Shown in pieces: positions 7,251-14,836 of a DNA stretch of 22,611 bases (its first letter is position 1; every line of letters begins with the position of its first letter). The notes beneath the pieces were generated by a model. That model had not been told where the DNA came from and did not search any database. It saw nothing but the letters and a program-made list of their open reading frames with translations. The DNA comes from 2-12-FULL-41-16 sp964473715. Its GTDB lineage: Bacteria; Patescibacteriota; Patescibacteriia; Magasanikbacterales; UBA922. The position numbers and the translations under genes were made by a program. The DNA lies in the NCBI GenBank assembly GCA_964473715.1, contig CAYYQC010000016.1, positions 1 to 22,611 on the forward strand, in the 5' to 3' direction.

Positions 7251-7269
7251 AGTGCTAATATAGAAATAT

Positions 7270-7710
7270 ATGGATTTAAACCGCGCAAGTATTTTGGGAC
7301 GAGTTACTCGTGACCCAGAAGTACGTTCAACCACTTCAGGACAATCAGTATGCACACTTTCAGTGGCTACTAATCGTTCTTGGACTGATAGTGCAGGAAC
7401 CAAACAAGAAAAAAGTGAATTTCATAACTGTGTACTTTGGGGAAAATTGGCTGATATTGCTGGCCAATATGTAACTAAAGGGCGCCGGATTTATTTGGAA
7501 GGAAGAATTGAGACTCGTGACTGGACTGACCAAGCTGGAGTTAAGAAATATCGTACAGAAATTGTAGTGGAAAACATGATTATGCTTGATGGCCCACGTG
7601 GCACATCTCCGCAAGGTCAAAGTGAAAATGGTGGTGGTTATTCTGCCCCAGCAACACAAAACCAACCGGCAATTGAAGAAGAAATTAAAGTAGAAGATAT
7701 ACCATTTTAA
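7270..7710 (+). CDS. ssb: single-stranded DNA-binding protein SSB
   Basis: 146 residues. The OB-fold runs from MDLNRASILGRVTRDPEVR through TLSVATNRSW, SEFHNCVLWGKLADIAGQY and GRRIYLEGRIETRDW to EIVVENMIML. A Gly/Gln/Pro-rich linker follows, and the protein ends in the acidic tip VEDIPF, which in other SSBs recruits replication and repair proteins. It binds single-stranded DNA as a tetramer in replication and recombination. The place between rpsF and rpsR is the widespread bacterial arrangement. Confidence 0.97.
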   Translation: MDLNRASILGRVTRDPEVRSTTSGQSVCTLSVATNRSWTDSAGTKQEKSEFHNCVLWGKLADIAGQYVTKGRRIYLEGRIETRDWTDQAGVKKYRTEIVVENMIMLDGPRGTSPQGQSENGGGYSAPATQNQPAIEEEIKVEDIPF

Positions 7711-7719
7711 TAAGTAACT

Positions 7720-7953
7720 ATGGCTGAGATTAAGAAAAAAGGACAGAAGAGAGAAAAACGGTGCTACTTTTGTATCAACAACAAAAAGATTGTTGATTAT
7801 AAAGAAGTACAAGTTTTGCGTCGTTTTGTGTCTTCATACATGAAGATTGCTCCACGCCGCCGCAGTGGTTTATGTGCTACACATCAACGCAGCGTAGCTC
7901 GTGCTATTAAACAGGCACGCATTGCCGGTCTCTTGGCTTTTGTTCCTCGCTAA
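7720..7953 (+). CDS. rpsR: 30S ribosomal protein bS18, zinc-binding form
   Basis: 77 residues, matching bS18 (DYKEVQVLRRFVSSYMKIAPRRRSG, then HQRSVARAIKQARIAGLLAF). RCYFC near residues 14-18 and CATH near residue 53 give a Cys-x2-Cys plus Cys-x2-His set, the zinc-binding (C+) version of the protein; many bacteria have lost it. bS18 binds next to bS6 on 16S rRNA. The operon ends here at a strong terminator, with no rplI (bL9) after it, which fits reports that some Patescibacteria lineages lack bL9. Confidence 0.96.
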   Translation: MAEIKKKGQKREKRCYFCINNKKIVDYKEVQVLRRFVSSYMKIAPRRRSGLCATHQRSVARAIKQARIAGLLAFVPR

Positions 7954-7972
7954 GCCATACAATTCAAAAATT

Positions 7973-8000
7973 AAAACATCCCGAATTCGGGATGTTTTTT
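7973..8000 (+). terminator. intrinsic terminator after rpsR
   Basis: AAAACATCCCGAATTCGGGATGTTTT (7973-7998) as two perfectly complementary halves of 13 bases, continued by T. Closely spaced with the -10 of the next gene. Confidence 0.9.
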
Positions 8001-8011
8001 GTTATGATATT

Positions 8012-8020
8012 TGTTATACT
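8012..8020 (+). promoter_or_regulatory. extended -10 of the coiled-coil gene
   Basis: TG-T-TATACT, an extended -10, with TATACT at 8015-8020. Transcription would start near 8027, five bases before ATG 8032. This rules against the upstream in-frame TTG at 8011, which lies within the promoter. Confidence 0.65.
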
Positions 8021-8031
8021 TCAAAATATAT

Positions 8032-8481
8032 ATGACTGAAAATCAAGAACGCTTGCACCGAGAACGCCAAGTAGAATCTCGGGAAAATAAAGAAGACAAT
8101 TCTTTGGATAAAGAATTAAAAGCAGCTGCGGCCATGGAGCGCGCGGATTTTTTATCGCGGGAAGTGAAAAGCAACCAACAGCAAATGCAAAATATTGTGG
8201 TGCATATGCAACAAGTAATTGCAGCCATTAAGAAATTGCGCGCAGAATTAGATTTATCAGGGAATGAAGATATTAGTTCAGTAGAAGAAGACACACGCCG
8301 GATTGCAAAACTAAAAACCCAAATTCAAGAATATCGTACAGAACTAGAAGCAATGCGCGGAGATTTGATAATGGAACAAACACAGGAAATTATTAAACAA
8401 CATCCAGAAATGTTATTTGTTGATGCGGAAAATGTTGCAAAGGAAAAAGTAAGTGAATTGTATGCGCAACTAGAAGATTAG
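8032..8481 (+). CDS. hypothetical coiled-coil protein
   Basis: 149 residues from ATG 8032. It is highly charged, rich in Glu, Lys, Arg and Gln, with no signal peptide or TM segment. Heptad-like spacing of hydrophobic residues is seen in REVKSNQQQMQNIVVHMQQV and again in RIAKLKTQIQEYRTELEAM, suggesting two coiled-coil helices joined by a short polar turn (DLSGNEDISS). No family recognised. It is a single transcription unit between the rpsR terminator and the galU promoter. Confidence 0.75.
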   Translation: MTENQERLHRERQVESRENKEDNSLDKELKAAAAMERADFLSREVKSNQQQMQNIVVHMQQVIAAIKKLRAELDLSGNEDISSVEEDTRRIAKLKTQIQEYRTELEAMRGDLIMEQTQEIIKQHPEMLFVDAENVAKEKVSELYAQLED

Positions 8482-8503
8482 TTTGTGCGAGAAGGTAAAA
8501 ATT

Positions 8504-8512
8504 TGATATACT
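8504..8512 (+). promoter_or_regulatory. extended -10 promoter of galU and possibly the pilin array
   Basis: TG-A-TATACT with TATACT at 8507-8512 and a possible weak -35 TTGTGC at 8483-8488. An AGGTGG SD lies at 8533-8538. No terminator is seen between galU and the first pilin-like genes, so this promoter may drive those as well. Confidence 0.6.
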
Positions 8513-8545
8513 CGGTTTAATTTTAACATCACAGGTGGCATGGAT

Positions 8546-9430
8546 ATGTTTAAAAAAAATGAAGTTAGAAAAGGAGTTATTGTGGTGGCTGGAATGGGTA
8601 CTCGTTTTTTGCCTGCCACTAAAGCAATGCCTAAAGAAATGTTACCGGTTTTGGATAAGCCGGTGGTGCAATATATTGTGGAAGAAATGGCTGCTAGTGG
8701 TATTAAAGAAATTATTTTTATTACTAGTTCACAAAAACGTCCACTTGAGGATCATTTTGATAGAGACCGTGATTTTGAACGTTTTTTAGAAGAAAAAGGT
8801 AAACTTGATCGGATTCAATCTCTACTTGATTTAACAGAAAAAGTACGGTTTTTTTATACTAGACAAAGTGAACCTTTGGGAAATGGTCACGCGCTTTTGT
8901 GTGCACGCGAGTTTGTGGGAGATGAGCCGTTTGTTTTTTCAGACGGTGACAGTATTATTGATGCGACTACGCCAGTTATCAAACAGCTTCTTGCTGTATA
9001 CAAGAAACATGGCGCGCCTGTGATTGGTGTACAAAAGATTACTGATCGTCAAGCCATGACCAAATATGGAAATGTATATGGTAAAGAAGTAGGGTCAAGA
9101 ACCTATCGCATGTCTGAGCTTAGGGAAAAACCAAGTGCAGACCAAACTTCTCCGGCTGGTTTGATTGTAGGTGGTATGCGTTATGTATTTACCAAAGAGA
9201 TTTGGAAATTTTTGGAAAAGCAGGTGGCAGGTAAGGATAATGAAATTTGGGTAGCAGACGCAGCTAATGCCTTGGCTAAAAAAGAAAAATTTATGGCTTA
9301 TGAATATGATGGTATTTATTTTGATACTGGAGATAAAGCCGCGCTTCTAAAAGCGACTTTGCACTTTGCACTTAATGATGAAAAATTAAATGTGGAAGTG
9401 AGAGACTTTTTAAAAAAATATGGGTTTTAA
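8546..9430 (+). CDS. galU: UTP-glucose-1-phosphate uridylyltransferase
   Basis: Makes UDP-glucose from UTP and glucose-1-phosphate in the cytoplasm. About 294 residues from ATG 8546, close to the family's usual length. The nucleotidyltransferase signature reads GVIVVAGMGTRFLPATKAMPKEMLPVLDKP, interrupted by no gap, with VQYIVEEMAASGI after it. FITSSQKRPLEDHFD, GNGHALLCAREFVGDEPF and the metal-binding SDGDS follow (FSDGDSIID in place of the more common DD). GLIVGGMRYV and ALLKATLHFAL complete the fold. ATG 8546 is preferred to ATG 8540 because the AGGTGG at 8533-8538 is then seven bases upstream. Its last 11 bases overlap the first pilin-like gene. Confidence 0.95.
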   Translation: MFKKNEVRKGVIVVAGMGTRFLPATKAMPKEMLPVLDKPVVQYIVEEMAASGIKEIIFITSSQKRPLEDHFDRDRDFERFLEEKGKLDRIQSLLDLTEKVRFFYTRQSEPLGNGHALLCAREFVGDEPFVFSDGDSIIDATTPVIKQLLAVYKKHGAPVIGVQKITDRQAMTKYGNVYGKEVGSRTYRMSELREKPSADQTSPAGLIVGGMRYVFTKEIWKFLEKQVAGKDNEIWVADAANALAKKEKFMAYEYDGIYFDTGDKAALLKATLHFALNDEKLNVEVRDFLKKYGF

Positions 9431-9887
9431 AACCCTAATCACAGTATTTTTTTTAACGGTGACCTTGTTTGGTAAACCAATTTTAGTGCACGCTGAAACG
9501 CCGCCAACCGAAGAAGAAGCTGTAGGTGGAGACAGTACAGGTGATGCAAAGGAAAAAAAGAAATTAACTCCTGAGGAAGAGGCTGCGTTCATAAAAGCTA
9601 CTAAAGCAAACTTAGAATCAAGTATTAGAACATCTTTTAATAAGACCGGTACCACTGACCCTAAAATTTATGTGGGCCGAATTATTAGTGGAGTGATGGG
9701 TGTGCTAGGAAGTCTAACTTTGATAATGTTTGTGTATAGTGGTTTTCTTTGGATGACTGCAACTGGAGATGCAGGAAAAGTGGAAAAGGCCCGGGATATT
9801 GCTGTTTGGTCTACCCTTGGTATTGTCGTGATTTTTTCTAGTTACGCAATTATTAGATTTGTTTTGGATATTTTTCCTCAAGTATGA
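9420..9887 (+). CDS. VirB2-like (T4SS_pilin-like) protein 1
   Basis: 155 residues. A signal peptide (MGFKTLITVFFLTVTLFGKP, then AxA-type site VHA|ETPP) is followed by a Glu/Lys-rich stretch with no Cys. The C-terminal core begins TDPKIYVGRIISGVMGVLG and has two TM helices joined by the loop FLWMTATGDAGKVEKARD, the core pattern shared by all twelve members of the array. Two TM helices after a cleaved signal, with a short charged loop between, is the VirB2/TrbC pilin layout. Its start codon lies inside the end of galU and its stop overlaps the next start by four bases, so the three are coupled. No Cys in the mature part. Confidence 0.85.
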   Translation: MGFKTLITVFFLTVTLFGKPILVHAETPPTEEEAVGGDSTGDAKEKKKLTPEEEAAFIKATKANLESSIRTSFNKTGTTDPKIYVGRIISGVMGVLGSLTLIMFVYSGFLWMTATGDAGKVEKARDIAVWSTLGIVVIFSSYAIIRFVLDIFPQV

Positions 9888-10876
9888 AGAGTCTTGCCAA
9901 AGCAATTGTATGGTGTATAAGCATATCAATTATTTTGGTTGGAGTGGAAGTGCATGCTGTGACAAAGCTCGGTTGTTATTGTTCTAGTTCTGGCACAGAA
10001 CAGGATGAGGTGGATGTGTCACAATTAAAAGGACTTATAAAAGTAGATTCTGATGTTAAATGTCAGGATTTTTCCACAATGACCAATAGTGTGACTGATG
10101 CACCATCATATCAATATTGCGCATGGTATGAAAATGGATCAAAAAAAATCAGTTGGAAAATGGGAGCTGAGATAGATACAACTAAAAAAAATGGCTGTTA
10201 TTGTAAGAAAGGAAATGTTGTAAACCATCCTAGTCTTGAGTATGAGGGGTGTGGTTTAGGGGCTGTCAATCCTTCTTTGGGTTATGATAGCTGCAGTTGG
10301 TACAATAATGATATTTTGGAAAAAACTTTCACTGTAGAAAATGTTGGGAAATGCGTTGCTGTTAAAGAAGGGGATTATTGTGGTCAATTTGATTCTGTAG
10401 ATTGTCAGGCCCAAAGTATAAACTCGCCATGTATTTTTGCAAATGGCACATGTCAACTAGCGGTAAATCCTGATTTATATTGCAGTAAGTTTCCTGTAAC
10501 AAGCTGTCAAGGTTATACCGGACTATGTACATGGCAAGGTGCGGGTACTGACATAAACAAACCAGTAGTTGACTCAACTGGAGTGGACGCACCTGCCAAA
10601 ACTCCAAGCACTTTTGATGCCACGGTTTTAAATCGTTTGGGAACCACTGATGTTAAAGTTTATATTGGTAGAATTATCAAAGGAGTGATGGGAATTTTGG
10701 GAAGTATAACCTTGGTTATGTTTGTGTATAGTGGTATACTGTTCATGACTGATAGAGGAAATGGTGAAAATGTTGGGAAAGCAAAAGAGACCGCAGTCTG
10801 GACTTCACTTGGGCTGGTATTGGTCTTTGCTAGTTATGCAATTTTAAGTTTTGTTTTTCAAATTTTTGGTAAATAG
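9884..10876 (+). CDS. VirB2-like protein 2, with long Cys-rich ectodomain
   Basis: 330 residues, the longest of the array. Signal peptide ending VEVHA|VTKL. Residues of about 28-215 hold four Cys-rich units: two of the type CYC...C...C-x-WY (GCYCSS and, later, CAWY; then GCYCKK and CSWY) and two shorter ones (DYCGQFDSVDCQ and CIFANGTC; LYCSKFPVTSCQ and CTWQG). After a Pro/Thr linker comes the pilin core TDVKVYIGRIIKGVMGILG, with two TM helices around LFMTDRGNGENVGKAKE. The core is nearly the same as that of protein 1, so the pair probably arose by duplication, with the ectodomain added. It overlaps the preceding stop by four bases (ATGA). Confidence 0.85.
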   Translation: MKSLAKAIVWCISISIILVGVEVHAVTKLGCYCSSSGTEQDEVDVSQLKGLIKVDSDVKCQDFSTMTNSVTDAPSYQYCAWYENGSKKISWKMGAEIDTTKKNGCYCKKGNVVNHPSLEYEGCGLGAVNPSLGYDSCSWYNNDILEKTFTVENVGKCVAVKEGDYCGQFDSVDCQAQSINSPCIFANGTCQLAVNPDLYCSKFPVTSCQGYTGLCTWQGAGTDINKPVVDSTGVDAPAKTPSTFDATVLNRLGTTDVKVYIGRIIKGVMGILGSITLVMFVYSGILFMTDRGNGENVGKAKETAVWTSLGLVLVFASYAILSFVFQIFGK

Positions 10877-10879
10877 CGT

Positions 10880-12262
10880 ATGCGCAGCCAAAAAATACTT
10901 ATTAGTGTAGCGGTTTTTAGCCTTCTGGCCTTAGGCTTTGGTTGTAAACCTTCAGCCACAGAATTGGCAGCTTCAGTGCGACCAGTCACTATTAATTATT
11001 GGACTGTTTTTGATGATGTGGCGCAATTAAAAGCACGGGCTACGGAGTATAAGGCTAAATATCCTAATGTAACGGTAAATATTAAACAAGTCAGATACGA
11101 AGAGTTTGATCGCTTGTTTATTAATGCTTTGGCAGATGATGTGCAGCCAGATATTGTGTCTATTCATACTCGCTGGTTAAAGAAATATGAACCACGGTTA
11201 TCAGCCATGCCAGCTAGTACAAAAATGGGGAAATTAGTACAAACTAGTAGTATTACCAAAGAGACTGCGGTGATTTATGATACAAATATTTTGCCTACTG
11301 CTCAAAATTTGCAAAAAGATTATGTTTCAACAGTTTCAGAAGATGTCATGAAAGGCGCGGCAATCTATGGCTTACCACTGGCTGTGGACACTTTGGGTGT
11401 GTATTATAATCAAACTTTGCTTGATAAGGCTGGAATTGCTGAACCTCCAAAAACATGGGAGGACTTTTTGGTAGCTGTAAAAGCAGTAACTAAATTGGAT
11501 AAAGATGGAAAAATAATTCAATCAGGTACGGCTCTTGGAACTGGTACTAATATTGATAATTCTTTTGATATTGTATCTGTGCTTTTGATGCAAAGTGGAA
11601 TTACCATGGCTACAAAAGGGTCAGTGGGATTTGGAACTGGCTTAGATAAAAAACCATCACCTGCGCACCCAGCACTTCAGACCATGAATTTTTATACTAA
11701 TTTTGCACGCCCAACCACAGATTTATATTCCTGGAATGAAGAACAAAGTAATGCTTTTGACGCCTTTGTGCGGGGTAAGGTGGCTTTTTACTTTGGTTTT
11801 GGGTATGACTACAATCGGATTGTGGCCCGCGCTCCGGATATGGCTATGGGAGTTTTACCACTTTTTCAAGCGGATAAGGATAAGCCATTAAATATAGCTA
11901 ATTATTGGATTGAATCGGTAACTAAAAAATCTAAAAATAAAAACGAGGCCTGGGATTTTATTAGATTTTTAAGTACTCCAGAAAATTTGAAAAAATATTC
12001 TGATGCCACTAAACAGCCTTCGCCGCTCCGAATGCATTTGAAAGCTGAACAGGCAGATCCAATTATGAAAGCTTTTGCTGATCAATTATTAGTGGCTAAA
12101 AATTGGTATAAGGGTGATGATATTGAGGCAACGGAAAATGCGTTTAATACCATGATTCATACGATTTTGGTTAATGACCCGACTTTGGATGCCACTGAAA
12201 TAACAGAACGGGATGCTGGTGCCATTTCGCGCGCAGCTTCTATTACCGCGCAAACCTTTTAA
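10880..12262 (+). CDS. orphan extracellular solute-binding lipoprotein (family 1)
   Basis: 460 residues. The signal peptide MRSQKILISVAVFSLLALG leads to a lipobox-like FGC with Cys22 as the likely lipidation site, so it should be tethered to the outer face of the membrane. TINYWTVFDDVAQLKARATEYK, IKQVRYEEFDRLFINALADD, QPDIVSIHTRWL, YGLPLAVDTLGVYYNQTLLDKAG and PKTWEDFLVAVKAVTK follow the order of the MalE/UgpB-type sugar-binding proteins (SBP_bac_1). The ligand cannot be read. There is no ABC permease or ATPase in the window, and the gene is embedded between two pilin-like genes, three bases after one and three before the other. Confidence 0.92.
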   Translation: MRSQKILISVAVFSLLALGFGCKPSATELAASVRPVTINYWTVFDDVAQLKARATEYKAKYPNVTVNIKQVRYEEFDRLFINALADDVQPDIVSIHTRWLKKYEPRLSAMPASTKMGKLVQTSSITKETAVIYDTNILPTAQNLQKDYVSTVSEDVMKGAAIYGLPLAVDTLGVYYNQTLLDKAGIAEPPKTWEDFLVAVKAVTKLDKDGKIIQSGTALGTGTNIDNSFDIVSVLLMQSGITMATKGSVGFGTGLDKKPSPAHPALQTMNFYTNFARPTTDLYSWNEEQSNAFDAFVRGKVAFYFGFGYDYNRIVARAPDMAMGVLPLFQADKDKPLNIANYWIESVTKKSKNKNEAWDFIRFLSTPENLKKYSDATKQPSPLRMHLKAEQADPIMKAFADQLLVAKNWYKGDDIEATENAFNTMIHTILVNDPTLDATEITERDAGAISRAASITAQTF

Positions 12263-12265
12263 GGT

Positions 12266-12865
12266 ATGAAAAAAAATACCAAAATTATTGGTTTAATAAT
12301 TGGGTTGGTTGTATTGTTTGGTTTGCCTCAAATAACTGAAGCGGCTGATTGGTGTGTAACAGGAAAAGATTTATGTTCAGCTAAAACTGATCAAACTAAA
12401 TGTATCGGCAATACTTTTAAAACCAATAATGAATGTTTGGAAGCCTTGGATAAGGCAGCAGAAGCAGCATCTGCAGATGCAAGTGGCAATAAAGCCTCGA
12501 CTGGTGAAGACTGTAATTCTATTTGTCAATGGATTGTAACGAATTATGACCGTCCAGATTATAAAGGACCAATTCCACGCTGTGCTTTTACAGGACAATG
12601 TCGTGAGGCTAATGATTTAATTCAATTTTTTATTCAACAAGGCCGAGGCATGATGGGCTTGATCGGAATGCTGGCACTTGGTGCTTTTATTTATGGAGGA
12701 ATGTTAATGGTATTTTCTTTTGGTAGTTCTGACAAAGTCAGCCAAGGCAAAGAAGTAATGGTAGCCGCGGTAGTAGGTATAATTATTGTGTTTTCAGCCT
12801 ATATCGGCGTTTCTTTCCTTTTGAAAACCGTTGGAGTTAATGAAGATTTACGAGCAATTAAATAA
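12266..12865 (+). CDS. VirB2-like protein 3, Cys-rich N-terminus
   Basis: 199 residues. Signal peptide ending ITEA|ADWC. Four cysteines directly after the cleavage site (WC, LC, KC and NEC) form a unit that recurs in protein 4: C-x6-C-x7/8-C, then an F-x-T-x(2-4)-C. Two more Cys (EDCNSICQW) and two further ones (CAFTGQC) lie before the membrane core. The core FIQQGRGMMGLIGMLALGAF has two TM helices around a loop with GSSDKVSQGKEVM, where the usual G-D has become S-S-D. This is the most diverged core so far in the array. It begins three bases after the lipoprotein stop, and a one-base gap separates it from protein 4. Confidence 0.82.
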   Translation: MKKNTKIIGLIIGLVVLFGLPQITEAADWCVTGKDLCSAKTDQTKCIGNTFKTNNECLEALDKAAEAASADASGNKASTGEDCNSICQWIVTNYDRPDYKGPIPRCAFTGQCREANDLIQFFIQQGRGMMGLIGMLALGAFIYGGMLMVFSFGSSDKVSQGKEVMVAAVVGIIIVFSAYIGVSFLLKTVGVNEDLRAIK

Positions 12866-12866
12866 T

Positions 12867-13577
12867 ATGGTATTTAAAAAAATTCTGCCATTAGTTTTGC
12901 TTGTTACGGCTTTGTTTGCGCCAATACCTGCATTGGCAACTTACTGTGTAAATGATAGTTACAGTTGTGTAATTACTGCTCCTGGAGTTACATGTAAGAA
13001 TAATGCCACTTTTGGTACTAAAGAAACATGTGACGCAGCGGCTAAAGCAATGGAACCAACCAACGGTGCTGATGGAAAAGGTGTACTGCCAACTCAAGGA
13101 AATGTGGTGAAGTTAATAAATCCAATTGGAGGCACATCCACAACACCACAAGGTCAAATGAATTTACCAATTTTACTTGGAACAATTATTAAAAATACTT
13201 TGGGAATTTTAGGTACAGCAGCATTGGCAGTCTTTGTTTACGCGGGTTTTCAGTGGGTAACAGCCGCAGGAAATTCAGAAAAAGTAAGTGCGGGTGCAAG
13301 TGCAATGCTTTGGTCTGCGATTGGGATTTGTATCATATTTTCAAGTTATGCTATACTGAGATTAATTTTTGAAACCCTACTCGGTCCGGGTGCGCTAAGT
13401 TCTAATCCAACTCAACCAAATGGTCCAGCATGTTATTGTACTGTAGATGGTGTAGCAGATACAGTTATGACAAAAGCTGATGGCTTTAACGAAGAGCTGG
13501 ATTGTAAAAACGTGGAAGGCAAGGAGTTCACATCGTCCAAGTCAGGGAAAAATATTAAGAACTGTACTTGGAAATAA
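12867..13577 (+). CDS. VirB2-like protein 4, Cys-rich at both ends
   Basis: 236 residues from ATG 12867, one base after the preceding stop (TAATATG); the longer in-frame start at TTG 12831 lies inside the previous gene and before the signal peptide, and is rejected. The signal peptide is MVFKKILPLVLLVTALFAP ending PALA|TYC. The N-terminal unit TYCVNDSYSC and a later FGTKETC has the same Cys spacing as protein 3. The pilin core (LLGTIIKNTLGILGTAAL, loop FQWVTAAGNSEKVSAGA) is followed by a C-terminal unit ACYCTVDGV ... LDCKN ... NCTWK, which resembles the CYC...C...C-x-W unit of protein 2. So this one protein carries both kinds of Cys module. Confidence 0.85.
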   Translation: MVFKKILPLVLLVTALFAPIPALATYCVNDSYSCVITAPGVTCKNNATFGTKETCDAAAKAMEPTNGADGKGVLPTQGNVVKLINPIGGTSTTPQGQMNLPILLGTIIKNTLGILGTAALAVFVYAGFQWVTAAGNSEKVSAGASAMLWSAIGICIIFSSYAILRLIFETLLGPGALSSNPTQPNGPACYCTVDGVADTVMTKADGFNEELDCKNVEGKEFTSSKSGKNIKNCTWK

Positions 13578-13600
13578 ATTTACGTATCCCAAATAATATG

Positions 13601-13612
13601 CGTGAAAACGCT
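13601..13612 (+). other. GNRA-type hairpin in the leader of the likely major pilin
   Basis: GCGT-GAAA-ACGC is a 4-bp stem capped by a GAAA tetraloop, nine bases before the strong SD. A TAATAT at 13595-13600 could be a -10 for an internal promoter. The hairpin could shield the 5' end of such a transcript or be a processing product. Confidence 0.4.
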
Positions 13613-13620
13613 TCAACGAG

Positions 13621-13632
13621 AAGGGAGGTGAT
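13621..13632 (+). promoter_or_regulatory. near-perfect Shine-Dalgarno of the likely major pilin
   Basis: AAGGGAGGTGAT is complementary over nearly its whole length to the usual 16S rRNA 3' end, with GGAGG at 13624-13628, seven bases before ATG 13636. No other gene in the array has anything close to this strength. Confidence 0.85.
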
Positions 13633-13635
13633 ACC

Positions 13636-14172
13636 ATGAAAAAACTAAACTCGTTAACCAAAAAGCTCCAGATCCTTTCGATCGGCTTTATGCTTCTTGG
13701 CTTAGTGGTATTGCCTTCGGCTGCTTTAGCAGCACCAACACCACCACCATGTAGCACATCACTTGATTGTGACGCTGGATTTACATGTCAAGGAACAGCA
13801 ACTGATTTAAAATCTGGGGCCGGTGAATGTATCGCTGATACATTTGGCCTTAACCCAGTTGGTAATCAAGTAGCAGGTAAGCTCGGTAATCAAGACCTCC
13901 GCGAAACAGCGGCTAACTTGATTAACGTACTCCTCGGTCTCCTTGGTTTAATCGCAGTTGTGATCGTTTTAGCCGGTGGCTTTAAATGGATGACATCAGG
14001 CGGAAGCGAAGAAAAAACTGGCGAAGCTAAGAAAATGATTGGCGCAGGCGTTATCGGTCTCGCAATTATCTTGTCAGCTTGGGCTATTTCACTCTTTGTG
14101 ATCAACCAGCTCAGTACAGCTACAGGTGGCGGCGCAGATATTCCTGATCAAGATCCTCCAGCAGGTAGTTAG
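13636..14172 (+). CDS. VirB2-like protein 5, candidate major pilin
   Basis: 178 residues. Signal peptide with a longer basic N-region (MKKLNSLTKKLQ), ending PSAALA|APT. A small Cys-containing unit (CSTSLDCDAGFTC, then GEC) is followed by the core NLINVLLGLLGLIAVVIVL, loop GGFKWMTSGGSEEKTGEAKK, and a second helix GLAIILSAWAISLFVINQL. The tail is Gly/Pro/Asp-rich. It differs from its neighbours in having many C-ending codons (CTC, ATC) as highly expressed genes do, a very strong SD, its own leader hairpin, and a stable hairpin right after its stop. These fit the most abundant subunit, but abundance is an inference. Confidence 0.88.
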   Translation: MKKLNSLTKKLQILSIGFMLLGLVVLPSAALAAPTPPPCSTSLDCDAGFTCQGTATDLKSGAGECIADTFGLNPVGNQVAGKLGNQDLRETAANLINVLLGLLGLIAVVIVLAGGFKWMTSGGSEEKTGEAKKMIGAGVIGLAIILSAWAISLFVINQLSTATGGGADIPDQDPPAGS

Positions 14173-14185
14173 TTTTTAGTAAGTT

Positions 14186-14211
14186 CAGGCAGGGCCAAGT
14201 GGCTCTGCCTG
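14186..14211 (+). other. 11-bp hairpin after the likely major pilin
   Basis: CAGGCAGGGCC (14186-14196), loop AAGT, GGCTCTGCCTG (14201-14211), with one G-U pair. No T-run follows, so it is more likely a 3'-end stabiliser or processing site than an efficient terminator. Confidence 0.65.
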
Positions 14212-14280
14212 GGCTTTGCTAAGGGCTGATAATTGACTCTAAGGTATTGGAATTATTCATCAGCCTACTTATTAATTAAC

Positions 14281-14307
14281 GCCGCGCTTCAAACGTCGCT
14301 GCGCGGC
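14281..14307 (+). other. GC-rich hairpin in the leader of pilin-like protein 6
   Basis: GCCGCGC (14281-14287) pairs with GCGCGGC (14301-14307) across a 13-base loop. It ends one base before an in-frame ATG at 14308 and 18 bases before the preferred start at 14326. A TTGACT at 14233-14238 may be a -35 for a separate promoter. Confidence 0.55.
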
Positions 14308-14325
14308 ATGATTTCTTCAAGTCAT

Positions 14326-14820
14326 ATGAAAAAATGGTTTCAGTCAATAATGGTGGGGATTGTCCTTGCTTCAGGTTTATTTGTTGCGTCACCAGCTTTG
14401 GCAGCTGATGCTGATGCCAATGGTGATTGTAAAGATGATAACACTGGCGCAGCAATTCCAAGTTGTATTCCAACTGGTGCAGAACCTTGTGGTGGTGATT
14501 TATCTAAAGACCCATTAGCTTTGGACTGTGTTAATAACGCGGGTTTATCAGCCGCTGACCCACGTATTATTGCTTCTCGTATTATCAATGTTGTACTTGG
14601 AATTTTGGGTACAATTGCCACCATCCTTGTCTTCTACTCAGGTTTCCTTTGGATGACTGCGGCTGGTGATGATGAACAAATTGGTAAGGCTAAAAATATT
14701 ATGACTGCGGCAATTATTGGTTTGGTGGTAATCTTGGCTTCATACTCAATTTCAACCTTCTTTGTTAAGAGCGCTTACCAAGCTGTTAACGATACTAATT
14801 ACGATGTGCCAACTCCATAA
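14326..14820 (+). CDS. VirB2-like protein 6
   Basis: 164 residues from ATG 14326. The signal peptide MKKWFQSIMVGIVLASGLF ends SPALA|ADAD. Two Cys pairs in the N-terminal mature part (GDCKDD ... PSCIP; EPCGG ... LDCVN) precede the core, which opens ADPRIIASRIINVVLGILG, with the loop FLWMTAAGDDEQIGKAKN and a second helix GLVVILASYSISTFF. The frame is open upstream to TTG 14233 and contains an ATG at 14308, but only 14326 puts the signal peptide at the N-terminus. No SD is visible. A hairpin-rich 150-base gap separates it from protein 5. Confidence 0.86.
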   Translation: MKKWFQSIMVGIVLASGLFVASPALAADADANGDCKDDNTGAAIPSCIPTGAEPCGGDLSKDPLALDCVNNAGLSAADPRIIASRIINVVLGILGTIATILVFYSGFLWMTAAGDDEQIGKAKNIMTAAIIGLVVILASYSISTFFVKSAYQAVNDTNYDVPTP

Positions 14821-14836
14821 GCTGGATTCTGGCTTT

